From Chloroflexota bacterium (GTDB lineage Bacteria; Chloroflexota; Anaerolineae; Promineifilales; Promineifilaceae): a DNA stretch of 64,000 nt. Numbering within the stretch: the first letter of the stretch is position 1; each line of letters begins with the position of its first letter. Location: the NCBI GenBank assembly GCA_017993775.1, contig JAGOMA010000003.1, positions 124,001 to 188,000 of the forward strand. Direction: 5' to 3'. Position numbers and translations under genes: made by a program. This document shows positions 44,740 through 53,554 of the stretch, piece after piece. Below the pieces are notes generated by a model, which saw only the letters and a list, made by a program, of their open reading frames with translations, made no database searches and was not told the origin of the DNA.

Positions 44740-46263
44740 ATGGAAACAAGTAAATCAATTGTGATCATTGGCGGCGGGTTGGCCGGACTGACCGCCGCCG
44801 TGCATCTGGCTGAACGGGACTTGAAGCCTGTGGTGCTGGAAGCCGACCCTGATTTTCCGGGCGGACGGGCTGCCGGTGGGAAAATCATGACGGTGGATGG
44901 CTGGCCGTTCCGCCAGGAACATGGGGTGCATGGCATCTGGTCGCCGTACCGCAATTTGCAGGCCATGCTGTCGCGGCACGCCATCCGCCCGGCTTTTGTG
45001 CCGGCGCAAGAAGAGACCTGGATTTACAAACGAAACGGCCGTATCAAACGAGCCAACGTCGGCAGCGCCCTGCGCCGTAGTTGGATTCCCGCGCCGCTTC
45101 ATTACCTGGCGCTGTTTATTCGGCCGCGCTTTCTGGGCATTCTGGGCCTGCGCGATTGGCTCTCGCTGCCGCTGGTCTGGTACAGCCTGATTTTGGCTGT
45201 GGGCATCGACCCGCTGGCCGAAAATCAACCCCTCGACGGCCTGTATTTGTCCGATTTTATGCGTGGTTGGTCGCCGGCGATTCGTTCGTTTTGCATTGGG
45301 CTGGCGCGGAATGGCCTGTCGGCGCAGCCAGAGGAAGTGCCGCTGTCTGGTTTTATCGCTTTTTTACGCTATTACACGCTGCTGCGGCGCGACGCCTGGG
45401 GCTTTTCTTACTTGCCGGGGGATGGCGGGACCAGTCTGATTGATCCATTGGCGGCGAAAGTGACGGCGTTGGGCGGAGAGATGCGGTTGGCTACGGCCGT
45501 TACCCGCCTCAGCCGCGCGGGAGAGGGCTGGCTCATCCACACCCCCGACCACACATTCACCGCCAGCCAGGTGATTCTGGCCGTCGATCCCGGCAATGCC
45601 CGCAAACTGCTGCAAGCCAGCCCGGACCTGTCTGGCGATGTGGCAGATTATTACTGGCCGATGGGCCGGGAAACGGCCGTCGTCCGCCTCTGGTTCAATC
45701 GCGCCCCCCACGATAAATCTGGCGCGGAAGGCGGTATGCTCAGCGGCGAATTTACCATCGACAACTACTTCTGGCTGCACCGATTGCAAGACCAATACCG
45801 CGCCTGGCACAAAGCGACTGGCGGCAGCGCCCTGGAAGTTCATTTGTACGGCCCGCCAGAAGTTCTGACCCAATCCGACCCGGTGCTGCTGGCGCGGGCC
45901 ATCGCCGACGTGCAGGCCGCTTTTCCCGAAATGCGCGGCTCGCTCATTCATCAGGCTGTGCAGCGCAACACAGTTAACCACACCCTTTTTGGCGTGGGAC
46001 CAAACGGCCGTCACCTGGGCATTGCCACCCCCTGGCCCAATCTATTTTGCTGCGGCGACTGGGTGTACCATCCGACGCCCGCTTTCTTTTTGGAGCGGGC
46101 GGTGGTTACGGGCATAGAAGCTGCCAACCGGGTGTTGGAAAACCAGGATTTGCCGCCCTGGCCCACCGTCGCCTATCCACCGCCAGAGCGGTTTGCCGGT
46201 TTTTTGCAGCGGCGCATGGTTGGCGGCCGGGGCTGGTTGAAAAGTAGAAAAGGCAAAACGTGA
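44740..46263 (+). CDS. FAD-dependent oxidoreductase, phytoene-desaturase/HpnE-like
   Basis: 507 aa. The N-terminal dinucleotide-binding motif SIVIIGGGLAGLTAAVHLAE and LEADPDFPGGRAAGGK, together with the C-terminal LFCCGDWVYHPTPAFFLERAVVTGIEAA, fit the amine-oxidase/phytoene desaturase superfamily. Members act on carotenoid, squalene or sterol-like substrates. ATG 44740 is chosen; a GTG two codons upstream is possible. It follows the radical SAM gene and converges with the SDR gene, with only 41 bp between stops. Confidence 0.85.
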   Translation: METSKSIVIIGGGLAGLTAAVHLAERDLKPVVLEADPDFPGGRAAGGKIMTVDGWPFRQEHGVHGIWSPYRNLQAMLSRHAIRPAFVPAQEETWIYKRNGRIKRANVGSALRRSWIPAPLHYLALFIRPRFLGILGLRDWLSLPLVWYSLILAVGIDPLAENQPLDGLYLSDFMRGWSPAIRSFCIGLARNGLSAQPEEVPLSGFIAFLRYYTLLRRDAWGFSYLPGDGGTSLIDPLAAKVTALGGEMRLATAVTRLSRAGEGWLIHTPDHTFTASQVILAVDPGNARKLLQASPDLSGDVADYYWPMGRETAVVRLWFNRAPHDKSGAEGGMLSGEFTIDNYFWLHRLQDQYRAWHKATGGSALEVHLYGPPEVLTQSDPVLLARAIADVQAAFPEMRGSLIHQAVQRNTVNHTLFGVGPNGRHLGIATPWPNLFCCGDWVYHPTPAFFLERAVVTGIEAANRVLENQDLPPWPTVAYPPPERFAGFLQRRMVGGRGWLKSRKGKT

Positions 46264-46304
46264 CGCCTAAATAATCAGGCTCGCGCATCAAACATTCCTT
46301 TGGC

Positions 46305-47249
46305 TTACTCCTTGTGGTGCGCCCGATACCAGGCCACGGTCTGGGCGACGGCTTCTGGCAAGGGCGTTGCCTTCAGGCCAAAGGTCCGCTCGAATTTGCT
46401 GCTGTCCACCACGAAGGGTTTCTCGAATTCATACATCATCTCGGCCGTTTCTCGCGCCGCCGGGATGAACAGGCCGCCCAAAGACATCATCAATTTACCC
46501 ATGCCCTTCATTTGCGGCGGCTGGCCCATTTCGGCGAAAAACAGCGTCATGATTTGTCGTTGGGTGATCTCGGGTTGGTTGTTGGGCACATGCCATGCCT
46601 GGCCCAACGCCTCTTCGCGCTCGCCCAGAATCACCAGCGCTTTGCCAAAATCGTCGATGAAGGTGTAGGTATGGGGCAGGTCCAGTTTGCCGACCATCTG
46701 CGCCGCTTTGCCGGCCAGCGCCGGAACAATCGCCCGGTCGCCCAGGGCGGAATCGAGAACGCCCGGCCCAAAGAAATCGGAGCCGCGCCCAATGGCCACG
46801 CGCACTTTGCCGGCCTGATGGGCGGCCAGAGCGCTTTCGGCCATTTGGGCGCGTGTTTTGCCTTTGCGGGTGTGGGCGTTGTAGGGCAGACCTTCGTGAA
46901 TTTTGCCGCTGACTGCGCCATACATGTACAGGTTTTCGGCCAGTACCAGTTTTGCGCCGCTGCGGGCGACGCCTTCTAAAATGGCGGCTTGCATGGGCGG
47001 GAATTTTTCTGGCCAATGATGGTAGGCGGGTTGGGCGCATTGGTAGACGACCTGGGCGTTGGCGGTTACGGCCGTTACCGATTCCACCGAGTACGCATTT
47101 CCTTTAACCACTTCAACCGCCGCTGGCACGTTGGCCTGGCCGCGGGTGTTGACCATGCGGACTGGCTGGCCCTGACGGAGAAGTTCGCGCATGACGGCCG
47201 TTCCCAGCGGGCCGGCGCCCAAAATAACGTGTACGTTTTGATCGTTCAT
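46305..47249 (-). CDS. NAD-dependent epimerase/dehydratase family protein (SDR)
   Basis: 314 aa. Rossmann motif VHVILGAGPLGTAVMRELL at the N-terminus and ENLYMYGAVSG in the active-site region, as in extended SDR proteins that use NAD(P). The substrate cannot be told. Its promoter carries a MerR-type operator (47281-47311) and a MerR regulator gene lies just upstream on the same strand, so it is probably the target of that regulator and may respond to a toxic or drug-like molecule. Confidence 0.88.
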   Translation of the reverse strand: MNDQNVHVILGAGPLGTAVMRELLRQGQPVRMVNTRGQANVPAAVEVVKGNAYSVESVTAVTANAQVVYQCAQPAYHHWPEKFPPMQAAILEGVARSGAKLVLAENLYMYGAVSGKIHEGLPYNAHTRKGKTRAQMAESALAAHQAGKVRVAIGRGSDFFGPGVLDSALGDRAIVPALAGKAAQMVGKLDLPHTYTFIDDFGKALVILGEREEALGQAWHVPNNQPEITQRQIMTLFFAEMGQPPQMKGMGKLMMSLGGLFIPAARETAEMMYEFEKPFVVDSSKFERTFGLKATPLPEAVAQTVAWYRAHHKE

Positions 47250-47280
47250 GGTTCATTTCCTTGTTTTGGTGATAGCCATA

Positions 47281-47311
47281 AAGATACAGTCTGACACAGT
47301 GTCAGAGTCAA
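47281..47311 (-). promoter_or_regulatory. MerR-type promoter with 19-bp spacer and dyad operator
   Basis: On the minus strand: -35 TTGACT (47311-47306), a 19-nt spacer, -10 TATCTT (47286-47281). The spacer holds the dyad TCTGACAC-N-GTGTCAGA (47290-47306). Overlong 19-bp spacers with a central dyad are the hallmark of promoters that MerR proteins activate by twisting DNA. The SDR gene starts about 25 nt after the expected RNA start. Confidence 0.88.
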
Positions 47312-47350
47312 GTGGGAAAATAGAGTTGGTGGTGTGTGGGGAACGGCCGT

Positions 47351-48199
47351 TCAAACTAGTGGTTCGGCGGGAACCAAAATTTCAAACACGGCGTCTTCCG
47401 GCCGATCACTGGCAAACAGGTCTAGTTCGCGGCCAAAAAGGTGGATTTCCCGATACGCTCCGGCGCTGGCGTAGCCGTTCATGCCCAACCAGCGGTACAA
47501 ATTCACCACCACATCGGGAATGTTCCACATGCTGCCGTGGTAGACAATGCTGGCGGCGAGCGGCGCGCCGGGCAAGTGGTAGGCTTTAAGCGTCGTTTCG
47601 GTGGGAGGCAGGTGAATCCCGTTGGCTACCTCCACCGCCAGCGACATCTCGATGTCTGTTTCAGAATAGGCGGGCAAGTGGTACACGGCCAATTCCATGC
47701 CGGCTTCTATGTGGTAATCTGCCAGCTTCCGATAGAGCGATCGGAGCATTCGGTCACGTACTTCGCCCATTTGGGCAACGTGCGGCACCACTTCGCGGAC
47801 GGCGATCACATAGAGCGGGGGTAGATCTTTCAGGACCACTTCATACGGAATGGGATCGTGGAGATGCTCGATTTGTTGTAACCGGGCAGAAACACGCGCC
47901 AGCCTGGCCTGCTCTTCGGCCAACTGCTGCGCGATGGTCCGCTGTCGCTCGCGCAGCATCTCTTGCAAAAGTGCGTCGGACTGTGGATCCTTTAGTAAAA
48001 TGCCGATTTGTTCCAGGGAAAGACCTAAATCTTTCAGGGCTATAATGCGGTGGAGACGGGGCAATTGGTCCAGGGTGTAATAGCGGTAGCTGGTCCATTT
48101 GTCTACCTGACCGGGTTTTAGTAAGCCCAACTTGTCGTAGTGCCGCAGCATACGCACGGAGACTTGCCCCAATTGAGAAAAATCGCCTATTTTGTACAT
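47351..48199 (-). CDS. MerR-family regulator with GyrI-like ligand domain (BmrR type)
   Basis: 282 aa: N-terminal winged helix (MYKIGDFSQLGQVSVRMLRHYDKLGLL, then SYRYYTLDQLPRLHRI), a dimerisation coiled coil (about 75-120), and a C-terminal GyrI-like domain (about 125-282; YEVVLKDLPPLYVIAVREV) that in BmrR and relatives binds hydrophobic cations or drugs. The target promoter is directly downstream, in front of the SDR gene. Confidence 0.92.
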   Translation of the reverse strand: MYKIGDFSQLGQVSVRMLRHYDKLGLLKPGQVDKWTSYRYYTLDQLPRLHRIIALKDLGLSLEQIGILLKDPQSDALLQEMLRERQRTIAQQLAEEQARLARVSARLQQIEHLHDPIPYEVVLKDLPPLYVIAVREVVPHVAQMGEVRDRMLRSLYRKLADYHIEAGMELAVYHLPAYSETDIEMSLAVEVANGIHLPPTETTLKAYHLPGAPLAASIVYHGSMWNIPDVVVNLYRWLGMNGYASAGAYREIHLFGRELDLFASDRPEDAVFEILVPAEPLV

Positions 48200-48351
48200 T
48201 GCCCGCTCTTTTTTGTCTGGTTAAATCGACCCATTTGCAGGTGGGCGCAGACGGTAAGTATAACGGAAACGGCCGTACCCCACACGCGCCGCTGTTGACT
48301 ATGTGCTTTCGCCCTCATTTCTTACCATTCGCCTAAAATTTACTTCCGACC

Positions 48352-48381
48352 TTGCGACCTGTTTGTGTTGTCCGCTACAAT
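48352..48381 (+). promoter_or_regulatory. Possible alr promoter
   Basis: TTGCGA (48352-48357), 18-bp spacer and TACAAT (48376-48381), predicting a start near 48388, about 30 nt before the alr start codon. The -35 match is moderate. Confidence 0.4.
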
Positions 48382-48416
48382 CCTGTGTGATTTTAGCATG
48401 GAATTAGGATGGAATT

Positions 48417-49559
48417 TTGAACGAAGCGACAATTAGCAGCAATGGGGTGGTACGGCCAACGGCCGTTACCGTCGATTTGTCCCGTCTGACAGACAACTAC
48501 CGGGCCATTCAAACGGCCGTAGCCCCCGCGCAGGTCATGGCGGTTCTCAAGGCCAACGCCTATGGGCACGGATTGGTGGAAGTGGCCCGCCATATGGTCA
48601 CGCTAGGCGCGCCCTATCTGGGCGTCGCTTTTCTGGAAGAAGGCATTCTCTTGCGCGAGGCTGGCGTACAGACGCCCATTTTGGTGATGGGCGGTCTCAT
48701 CGGCAATCAGGTTCCCCTATTTTTGCGCCACGACCTGACCATTACCGCGTCCTCGGTGGAAAAATTGAGCCAAATCAATGAGGCCGCCAAAGAGATGGGG
48801 CTACAGGCAAAAATTCACCTGAAAGTGGATACCGGCATGGAGCGCATCGGCGTGCATTATTACAACGCCGCCGCCCTGATCGAGGCGGCGCTGGCTTGTG
48901 AACACTGCCAGGTGGAAGGTATTTATTCCCACTTTGCCAACGCGGATGCCGCCGATCTCAGCTCGGCGCAGGTGCAGTTGGCCCGGTTTCGTGAGGTTTT
49001 GGCTGTGTATGAGCGGCGAGGGCTGCCACGGCCGTTGCTGTGCCATATCGCCAATTCCGGCGCGATCTTACAGCTGCCGGAAGCGCGGTTTGACATGGTG
49101 CGGGCGGGGATTTTGTTGTATGGCGTCTATCCCTCGGCGGAGGCGGCGCGAACGGTGGCGGTACGGCCGTCGCTCTCCTGGACATCCCGCGTGGTTTATT
49201 TCAAGGTAGTTCAGCCCGATCATCCGGTCAGTTATGGCTCGGACTGGCAAAGCGACCACATGGTCCGGGTAGTGACTGTGCCCGTGGGGTATGGAGATGG
49301 TTACTTTCGACGCATGTCGGGCCAGGCAGAGGTGATCATTCATGGCAAGCGGTATCCGGTGGTGGGCCGCGTGTGCATGGACCAGATCATGGTCAATATC
49401 GAATGGGACAGCGCCCACAATGGCGATGAAGTGATTCTGTTGGGGGAATCGGGGGCGGCGGCGATACGCTGCGAAGACCTGGCGGAGTGGGCGGGGACCA
49501 TTCCCTACGAAGTGCTGACCAATATCAACACGCGGGTTCCGCGCCTATACGTTCGGTAA
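48417..49559 (+). CDS. alr: Alanine racemase
   Basis: Makes D-alanine for peptidoglycan; PLP-dependent. Lys45 in VMAVLKANAYGHG is the cofactor lysine; the C-terminal VGRVCMDQIMVNI block holds the conserved substrate-loop region. 380 aa, normal length. The frame starts with TTG at 48417, behind TAGGATGGA at suitable spacing; no in-frame ATG gives a complete N-terminus. It is monocistronic, between the divergent merR gene and a terminator. Confidence 0.95.
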   Translation: MNEATISSNGVVRPTAVTVDLSRLTDNYRAIQTAVAPAQVMAVLKANAYGHGLVEVARHMVTLGAPYLGVAFLEEGILLREAGVQTPILVMGGLIGNQVPLFLRHDLTITASSVEKLSQINEAAKEMGLQAKIHLKVDTGMERIGVHYYNAAALIEAALACEHCQVEGIYSHFANADAADLSSAQVQLARFREVLAVYERRGLPRPLLCHIANSGAILQLPEARFDMVRAGILLYGVYPSAEAARTVAVRPSLSWTSRVVYFKVVQPDHPVSYGSDWQSDHMVRVVTVPVGYGDGYFRRMSGQAEVIIHGKRYPVVGRVCMDQIMVNIEWDSAHNGDEVILLGESGAAAIRCEDLAEWAGTIPYEVLTNINTRVPRLYVR

Positions 49560-49571
49560 AAAGGGTTTAAA

Positions 49572-49620
49572 AAGCGTTCACCCCCGGCCAGGAGGGAGAA
49601 CCGGGGGTGAACACTTTTTT
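49572..49620 (+). terminator. Terminator of alr
   Basis: 12-bp perfect stem GTTCACCCCCGG (49576-49587) with CCGGGGGTGAAC (49601-49612), followed by ACTTTTTT. Confidence 0.92.
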
Positions 49621-49692
49621 GGCGACTTCATGGATAATGATAAGCCGAGAAAATAAATTGTACTTAAGCTAAAGATAAGCGCTTGCTGAGTA

Positions 49693-49736
49693 AGGAATCT
49701 GGGGGAAACGGCCGTTTCCCCCAGATTCCTTTTTTG
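49693..49736. terminator. Bidirectional palindromic terminator between alr and the cytochrome operon
   Basis: A 38-bp perfect palindrome (49693-49730) whose centre is AACGGCCGTT; arms AGGAATCTGGGGGAAAC and its complement. T6 follows on the plus side. It ends 10 bp from the stop of the minus-strand 30-heme gene. Confidence 0.85.
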
Positions 49737-49745
49737 TGATTAATC

Positions 49746-52193
49746 TCAATCTTCCTGGCCGTTCGGATGACATTGAGCACAGTTATTACTATACCCCCCA
49801 ACGTCATGGTGTTTCTGATCCATACTCCCCTGGTTATGGCAAGATGTACAGGTGTAGCCCGAATAATTTCCGCCCGGATGACACGACGAACAGTTATTAT
49901 TAGCCCCGCCATGACCAGTAGGGAACGAATGATTAAACGATGCGCCGCCCCAGCCGCCCGTATTGTGGCAGTCTGAACATTGGCCGGGGAAATGGTTGTT
50001 TGGCCGCGCATGGCAGCTTTGGCAATCCGTTAACCCGTCGTGGCTAAAGTTCACGTTGTGAAAGTTGCTGGTGTCCGTATGGCAGGCACGGCACGCGCCT
50101 GGGAAGTGATTCGCCGGCGCGTTATGGCAGGCGGAACAATCCGTATTGCCGATGGTGCTGTGATTAAATGTCGCATTGTGGAAATTGCTGGTGTCATTGT
50201 GGCAGTCGCGGCACGCACCCTGGAAATGGTTCGCTGGCGGGTTGTGGCAGGCGGAACAATCCGTATTGCCAATGGTGCTGTGGTTAAACGACGCATTGTG
50301 GAAATTGCTGGTGTCGCTGTGGCAAGCCCGGCAGGACCCTTGGTAATGGTTGGCTGGCGGGTTGTGGCAGGCGGAACACTCCGTATTGCCGATGGTGCTG
50401 TGGTTAAACGACGCATTGTGGAAATTGTTTGTATCGGTGTGGCAGTCGCGGCACGCACCCTGGAAATGGTTCGCTGGCGGATTGTGGCAAGCCGAACAAT
50501 CTGTATTGCCAATGGTGCTGTGGTTAAACGAGGCATTGCGGAAGTTGCTGGTGTCGCTGTGGCAGGCCCGGCACGATCCCTGATAATGATTGGCCGGTGG
50601 ATTGTGGCAGGCGGAACACTCCGTAGTGCCGATGGTGCTGTGGCTAAACGAGGCATTGCGGAAATTGCTGGTATCGCTGTGGCAGGCCCGGCACGATCCC
50701 TGATAATGATTGGCCGGTGGATTGTGGCAGGCAGAACACTCCGTAGTGCCGATGGTGCTGTGGCTAAACGAGGCATTGCGGAAATTGCTGGTGTCGGTGT
50801 GGCAGGCCCGGCACGATCCCTGGTAATGATTGGCCGGCGGCGTGTGGCAAGACGAGCAATCTGCCCCGCCAATGTTGCTGTGATTAAAGGTCGCGTTGCG
50901 GAAGTTGCTGGTATCGCTGTGGCAGGCCCGGCACGATCCCTGGTAATGATTGGCCGGCGGCGTATGGCAAGAGGAGCAATCTGCCCCGCCAATGTTGCTG
51001 TGATTAAAGGTCGCGTTGCGGAAGTTGCTGGTATCGCTGTGGCAGGCCCGGCACGATCCCTGGTAATGATTGGCCGGCGGCGTATGGCAAGAGGAGCAGT
51101 CTGTTGTGCCGATGCCGCTGTGATTGAAGGTGGCATTGCGGAAGTCGGTAGTGTCGGTGTGGCAGGCGCGGCACGCGCCTTGATAGTGATTGGCCGGGGG
51201 CGTGTGGCACCCTGCGCAATCTTTAGCGCCGATGGTGGTGTGGTTGAAGGTGGCATTACGGAAATCGGTGGTATCGCTGTGGCAGGCGCGGCAGGAACCT
51301 TCGTAATGGTTGGCCGGTGGGGTGTGGCAGGCGCTGCATTCCTGGCTGCGCACGAGGGTATGATTAAACGTTACTTGTTGCCAACTGGCAATGACGTGAC
51401 AGGTCGCGCAGTCTGCGCCATATTGACCCTGATGGGGTTCGTCTTTGGCGTGGCAGGCGACGCAAGTAGGACTGGTTCCCTGATAATCGCCGGAGGTGTG
51501 GCAGTTGGTGCATTCCAGGTTGTCATGGCCGCCGGCCAGAGGGAAGAAGCTGTGGTCCACTGCCCCATCAGGAAACGGTACAGATAGTGGATTTGTCAGA
51601 CGGCCGAGATTTAAGCTGCCCAGCCCATTCCCGGTCGAATCGCTTGCCGTTCCGTCGCGGGTGAGAGTTTCGTCGGCGGCGTTCAGTTGGGCAATGTTGG
51701 CGCGTAGTTCGGGATCGTCGAGGGCGGCAAGGAGTGTTTCCAATCGGGCAGAGAGGGCGACAGGGGAGACTCCGCCCTCGGATTGCATCAGCGCATCGAT
51801 GGTGTCTAGCAAGGCCAGCGACTGTCGGGTCAGGCTGCGCAGTCGATTGATGAGTTCTTCTTGACTTTCGGGGGGGGCGTTGAAAACGGCCGTTACCGCC
51901 TGCCCAAACGCGAAATCCATATAGTTTAGGGCAGACCCCGTGCATGTCAAAGCCTGACACGATTCCATATTATCCAATCGCCGACTTAACAGATCCAATG
52001 ACTTTTCGGCCCGACTCAGGCTGGTGGGCTGCATCCGATACATCCAGAACTGCTCAGCCGACCACTGTGTGTCGAACCATGTGTCTCCTGGTAAATTTTT
52101 CCCGCTGTTTGCCAATGTGTATGTTGCGGCACTACCAACTACCGTTAAAAACAAGACAACCCCTAATGTGATCAATACAATTCTTCGGATCAT
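49746..52193 (-). CDS. Exported cytochrome with 30 CxxCH heme motifs in tandem 40-residue units
   Basis: 815 aa. A signal/anchor segment (about 5-27) leads to a helical region of about 170 residues resembling DUF5667-type domains (GDTWFDTQW, SLDLLSRRLDNME). From about residue 227 to the end I count 30 CxxCH motifs, one per 20 residues. The core is eleven 40-residue units (residues about 277-716), each with two CxxCH and two further invariant His (NH at unit position 2, PPANH at 20), enough for bis-His ligation of both hemes. Shorter, degenerate heme segments flank it. No C-terminal anchor. It is the last gene of a five-gene redox operon, 10 bp after the flavoprotein gene. Probable role: extended electron conduit at the cell surface or beyond; partner and acceptor unknown. 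Confidence 0.9.
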   Translation of the reverse strand: MIRRIVLITLGVVLFLTVVGSAATYTLANSGKNLPGDTWFDTQWSAEQFWMYRMQPTSLSRAEKSLDLLSRRLDNMESCQALTCTGSALNYMDFAFGQAVTAVFNAPPESQEELINRLRSLTRQSLALLDTIDALMQSEGGVSPVALSARLETLLAALDDPELRANIAQLNAADETLTRDGTASDSTGNGLGSLNLGRLTNPLSVPFPDGAVDHSFFPLAGGHDNLECTNCHTSGDYQGTSPTCVACHAKDEPHQGQYGADCATCHVIASWQQVTFNHTLVRSQECSACHTPPANHYEGSCRACHSDTTDFRNATFNHTTIGAKDCAGCHTPPANHYQGACRACHTDTTDFRNATFNHSGIGTTDCSSCHTPPANHYQGSCRACHSDTSNFRNATFNHSNIGGADCSSCHTPPANHYQGSCRACHSDTSNFRNATFNHSNIGGADCSSCHTPPANHYQGSCRACHTDTSNFRNASFSHSTIGTTECSACHNPPANHYQGSCRACHSDTSNFRNASFSHSTIGTTECSACHNPPANHYQGSCRACHSDTSNFRNASFNHSTIGNTDCSACHNPPANHFQGACRDCHTDTNNFHNASFNHSTIGNTECSACHNPPANHYQGSCRACHSDTSNFHNASFNHSTIGNTDCSACHNPPANHFQGACRDCHNDTSNFHNATFNHSTIGNTDCSACHNAPANHFPGACRACHTDTSNFHNVNFSHDGLTDCQSCHARPNNHFPGQCSDCHNTGGWGGASFNHSFPTGHGGANNNCSSCHPGGNYSGYTCTSCHNQGSMDQKHHDVGGYSNNCAQCHPNGQED
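50046..51365. repeat. Eleven tandem 120-bp repeats within the 30-heme gene
   Basis: The units keep an exact 120-bp (40-codon) period. Adjacent units can be almost identical: 50821-50880 and 50941-51000 differ at two positions, and 50881-50940 equals 51001-51060. This points to recent expansion by unequal recombination or slippage and to likely length variation between strains. Confidence 0.93.
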
Positions 52194-52203
52194 CTGCGCC
52201 TCC

Positions 52204-53547
52204 TCAGGCTGCTGCCGGTACTGCTGCTTGAAGCTGCTGCCAAAAACGCAGCACGCTTTTTTTCAATGTCTCGCCACCTGCGGCCAGGTCGGCGCGTAGA
52301 TGGTGAATATTCACTTGATGTTCGATAAGGTAGCGGAGCGCGTCAGCCAGACTCTGCTCGCCGATGACTACCGCCCCGACGAGCAGGTCGCCGTTCAGGA
52401 CAAGGCGGACGGTGTTGTCGCCGTCCGCAGCCCAGGCACTGCGGAATGTCCGGGGATGGGTGTACCACACTTCCGACGAGCCGCGAGAAATATGTTGTAA
52501 AACTTCTACTTCCTCATCGCCTTCGCGGCGCGGATTAATTTGTCCGATGGTGGTAATGTGCAAACCAAATAAAAGACAGGCATTAAACGGCGAGCCTTTG
52601 ATATAGGCGTGTCGTTTGCCGACCATGTTAAGCCCGGCGGCGTTGCCTTCCGCGACGGCGCTGGGCCAGAGAATGTCTACCATGTGCTTTTCTGTCCAAC
52701 GATCGTAAACCTGGGCGCAGTCGCCGGCCGCATAGACGTTGGGCACGCTGGTTTCCATGAATTCGTTTACCAGAATGGACCGGTCAGTTTGGATGGGGCT
52801 GTTTTGCACCAGGTCCAGCGGCGGTTTGACGCCAATGGCCACGCCCAGCAAATCGCACTTAAAGCTGGAGCCATCCTGCAGTTTGACTTCGCGCACGCGC
52901 CCGCGCCGGTCGCCGATGATTTCCAGCACTTCGGTGTTGTAATGGATGTGAACGTGGTGGGCGCGCATAATTTTTTCTAGCAGACGGGCTTCGTCGTCGT
53001 TGAAGACCTGGCTCCAGAGCCGGTCGCGACGTAGAAAGTAGTGGGTTTCTACACCGCGATGAGATAGGCCTTCGGTGAGTTCCAGGGCGGTGATGCCGCC
53101 GCCGACGACAACGGCGCGTTTGGCGCGTTTGGCGCGTTCGACGAGTTCGTTGGTGCCGTCGATGGTGTCCAGGTAGACGACGCCTTGTAAATCGTGGCCA
53201 GGGTAGGGCGGCGGGGTGGCGCGCGCGCCGGTGGCGATGAGCAGGCGATCGTAGGGGAGGGAACGGCCGTCTTCCAACTTTACCGACTGCTTCAAGACAT
53301 CGACCTGAGTCGCCTTCCCCAAAACCAATATCAGATTCAATTGGTCATACCAGGCCAGCGTGCGGCAAAAGACTTGTTTTGCGGGAATGGCGTTGGTGAG
53401 CACATAAGCCAGCCCTGGCCGAGAATACATGGGATAGGGTTCCGCGGTCACTATGGTGATTTCGCCGATTGGGTCGTATTGGCGAATGGTTTCTGCGGCC
53501 GTTGCCCCGGCTGCGCCGTTACCAATGATCAGGTATCGTTGAGACAT
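52204..53547 (-). CDS. NAD(P)H-dependent FAD oxidoreductase (NirB/rubredoxin-reductase-like)
   Basis: 447 aa. FAD motif RYLIIGNGAAGATAAETI at the N-terminus, a second dinucleotide motif VVVGGGITALELTEGLSHRG (about 145-165) for NAD(P)H, and the closing FAD motif VPNVYAAGDCAQVYD (about 275). A C-terminal domain of about 120 residues follows. It lacks the CxxC of thioredoxin-reductase-like enzymes, so electrons should leave to another protein, most likely the ferredoxin encoded 7 bp upstream. Cytoplasmic; entry point of electrons into the cytochrome chain is the natural inference. Confidence 0.88.
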   Translation of the reverse strand: MSQRYLIIGNGAAGATAAETIRQYDPIGEITIVTAEPYPMYSRPGLAYVLTNAIPAKQVFCRTLAWYDQLNLILVLGKATQVDVLKQSVKLEDGRSLPYDRLLIATGARATPPPYPGHDLQGVVYLDTIDGTNELVERAKRAKRAVVVGGGITALELTEGLSHRGVETHYFLRRDRLWSQVFNDDEARLLEKIMRAHHVHIHYNTEVLEIIGDRRGRVREVKLQDGSSFKCDLLGVAIGVKPPLDLVQNSPIQTDRSILVNEFMETSVPNVYAAGDCAQVYDRWTEKHMVDILWPSAVAEGNAAGLNMVGKRHAYIKGSPFNACLLFGLHITTIGQINPRREGDEEVEVLQHISRGSSEVWYTHPRTFRSAWAADGDNTVRLVLNGDLLVGAVVIGEQSLADALRYLIEHQVNIHHLRADLAAGGETLKKSVLRFWQQLQAAVPAAA

Positions 53548-53554
53548 TAGCTAT

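Noticed and set aside
50046-51365. Evenly spaced repeats that look like a CRISPR or satellite array
   Set aside because: The whole 120-bp unit is repeated, not a short repeat with unique spacers, and it is fully coding with a heme motif in each half.
50040-51587. 515-codon open frame on the plus strand opposite the 30-heme gene, with a repeating protein pattern
   Set aside because: The periodicity is a shadow of the 120-bp repeats. The minus strand gives a signal peptide, regular CxxCH motifs and a good operon position; the plus frame is a low-complexity Val/Ala/Arg sequence with no family pattern.
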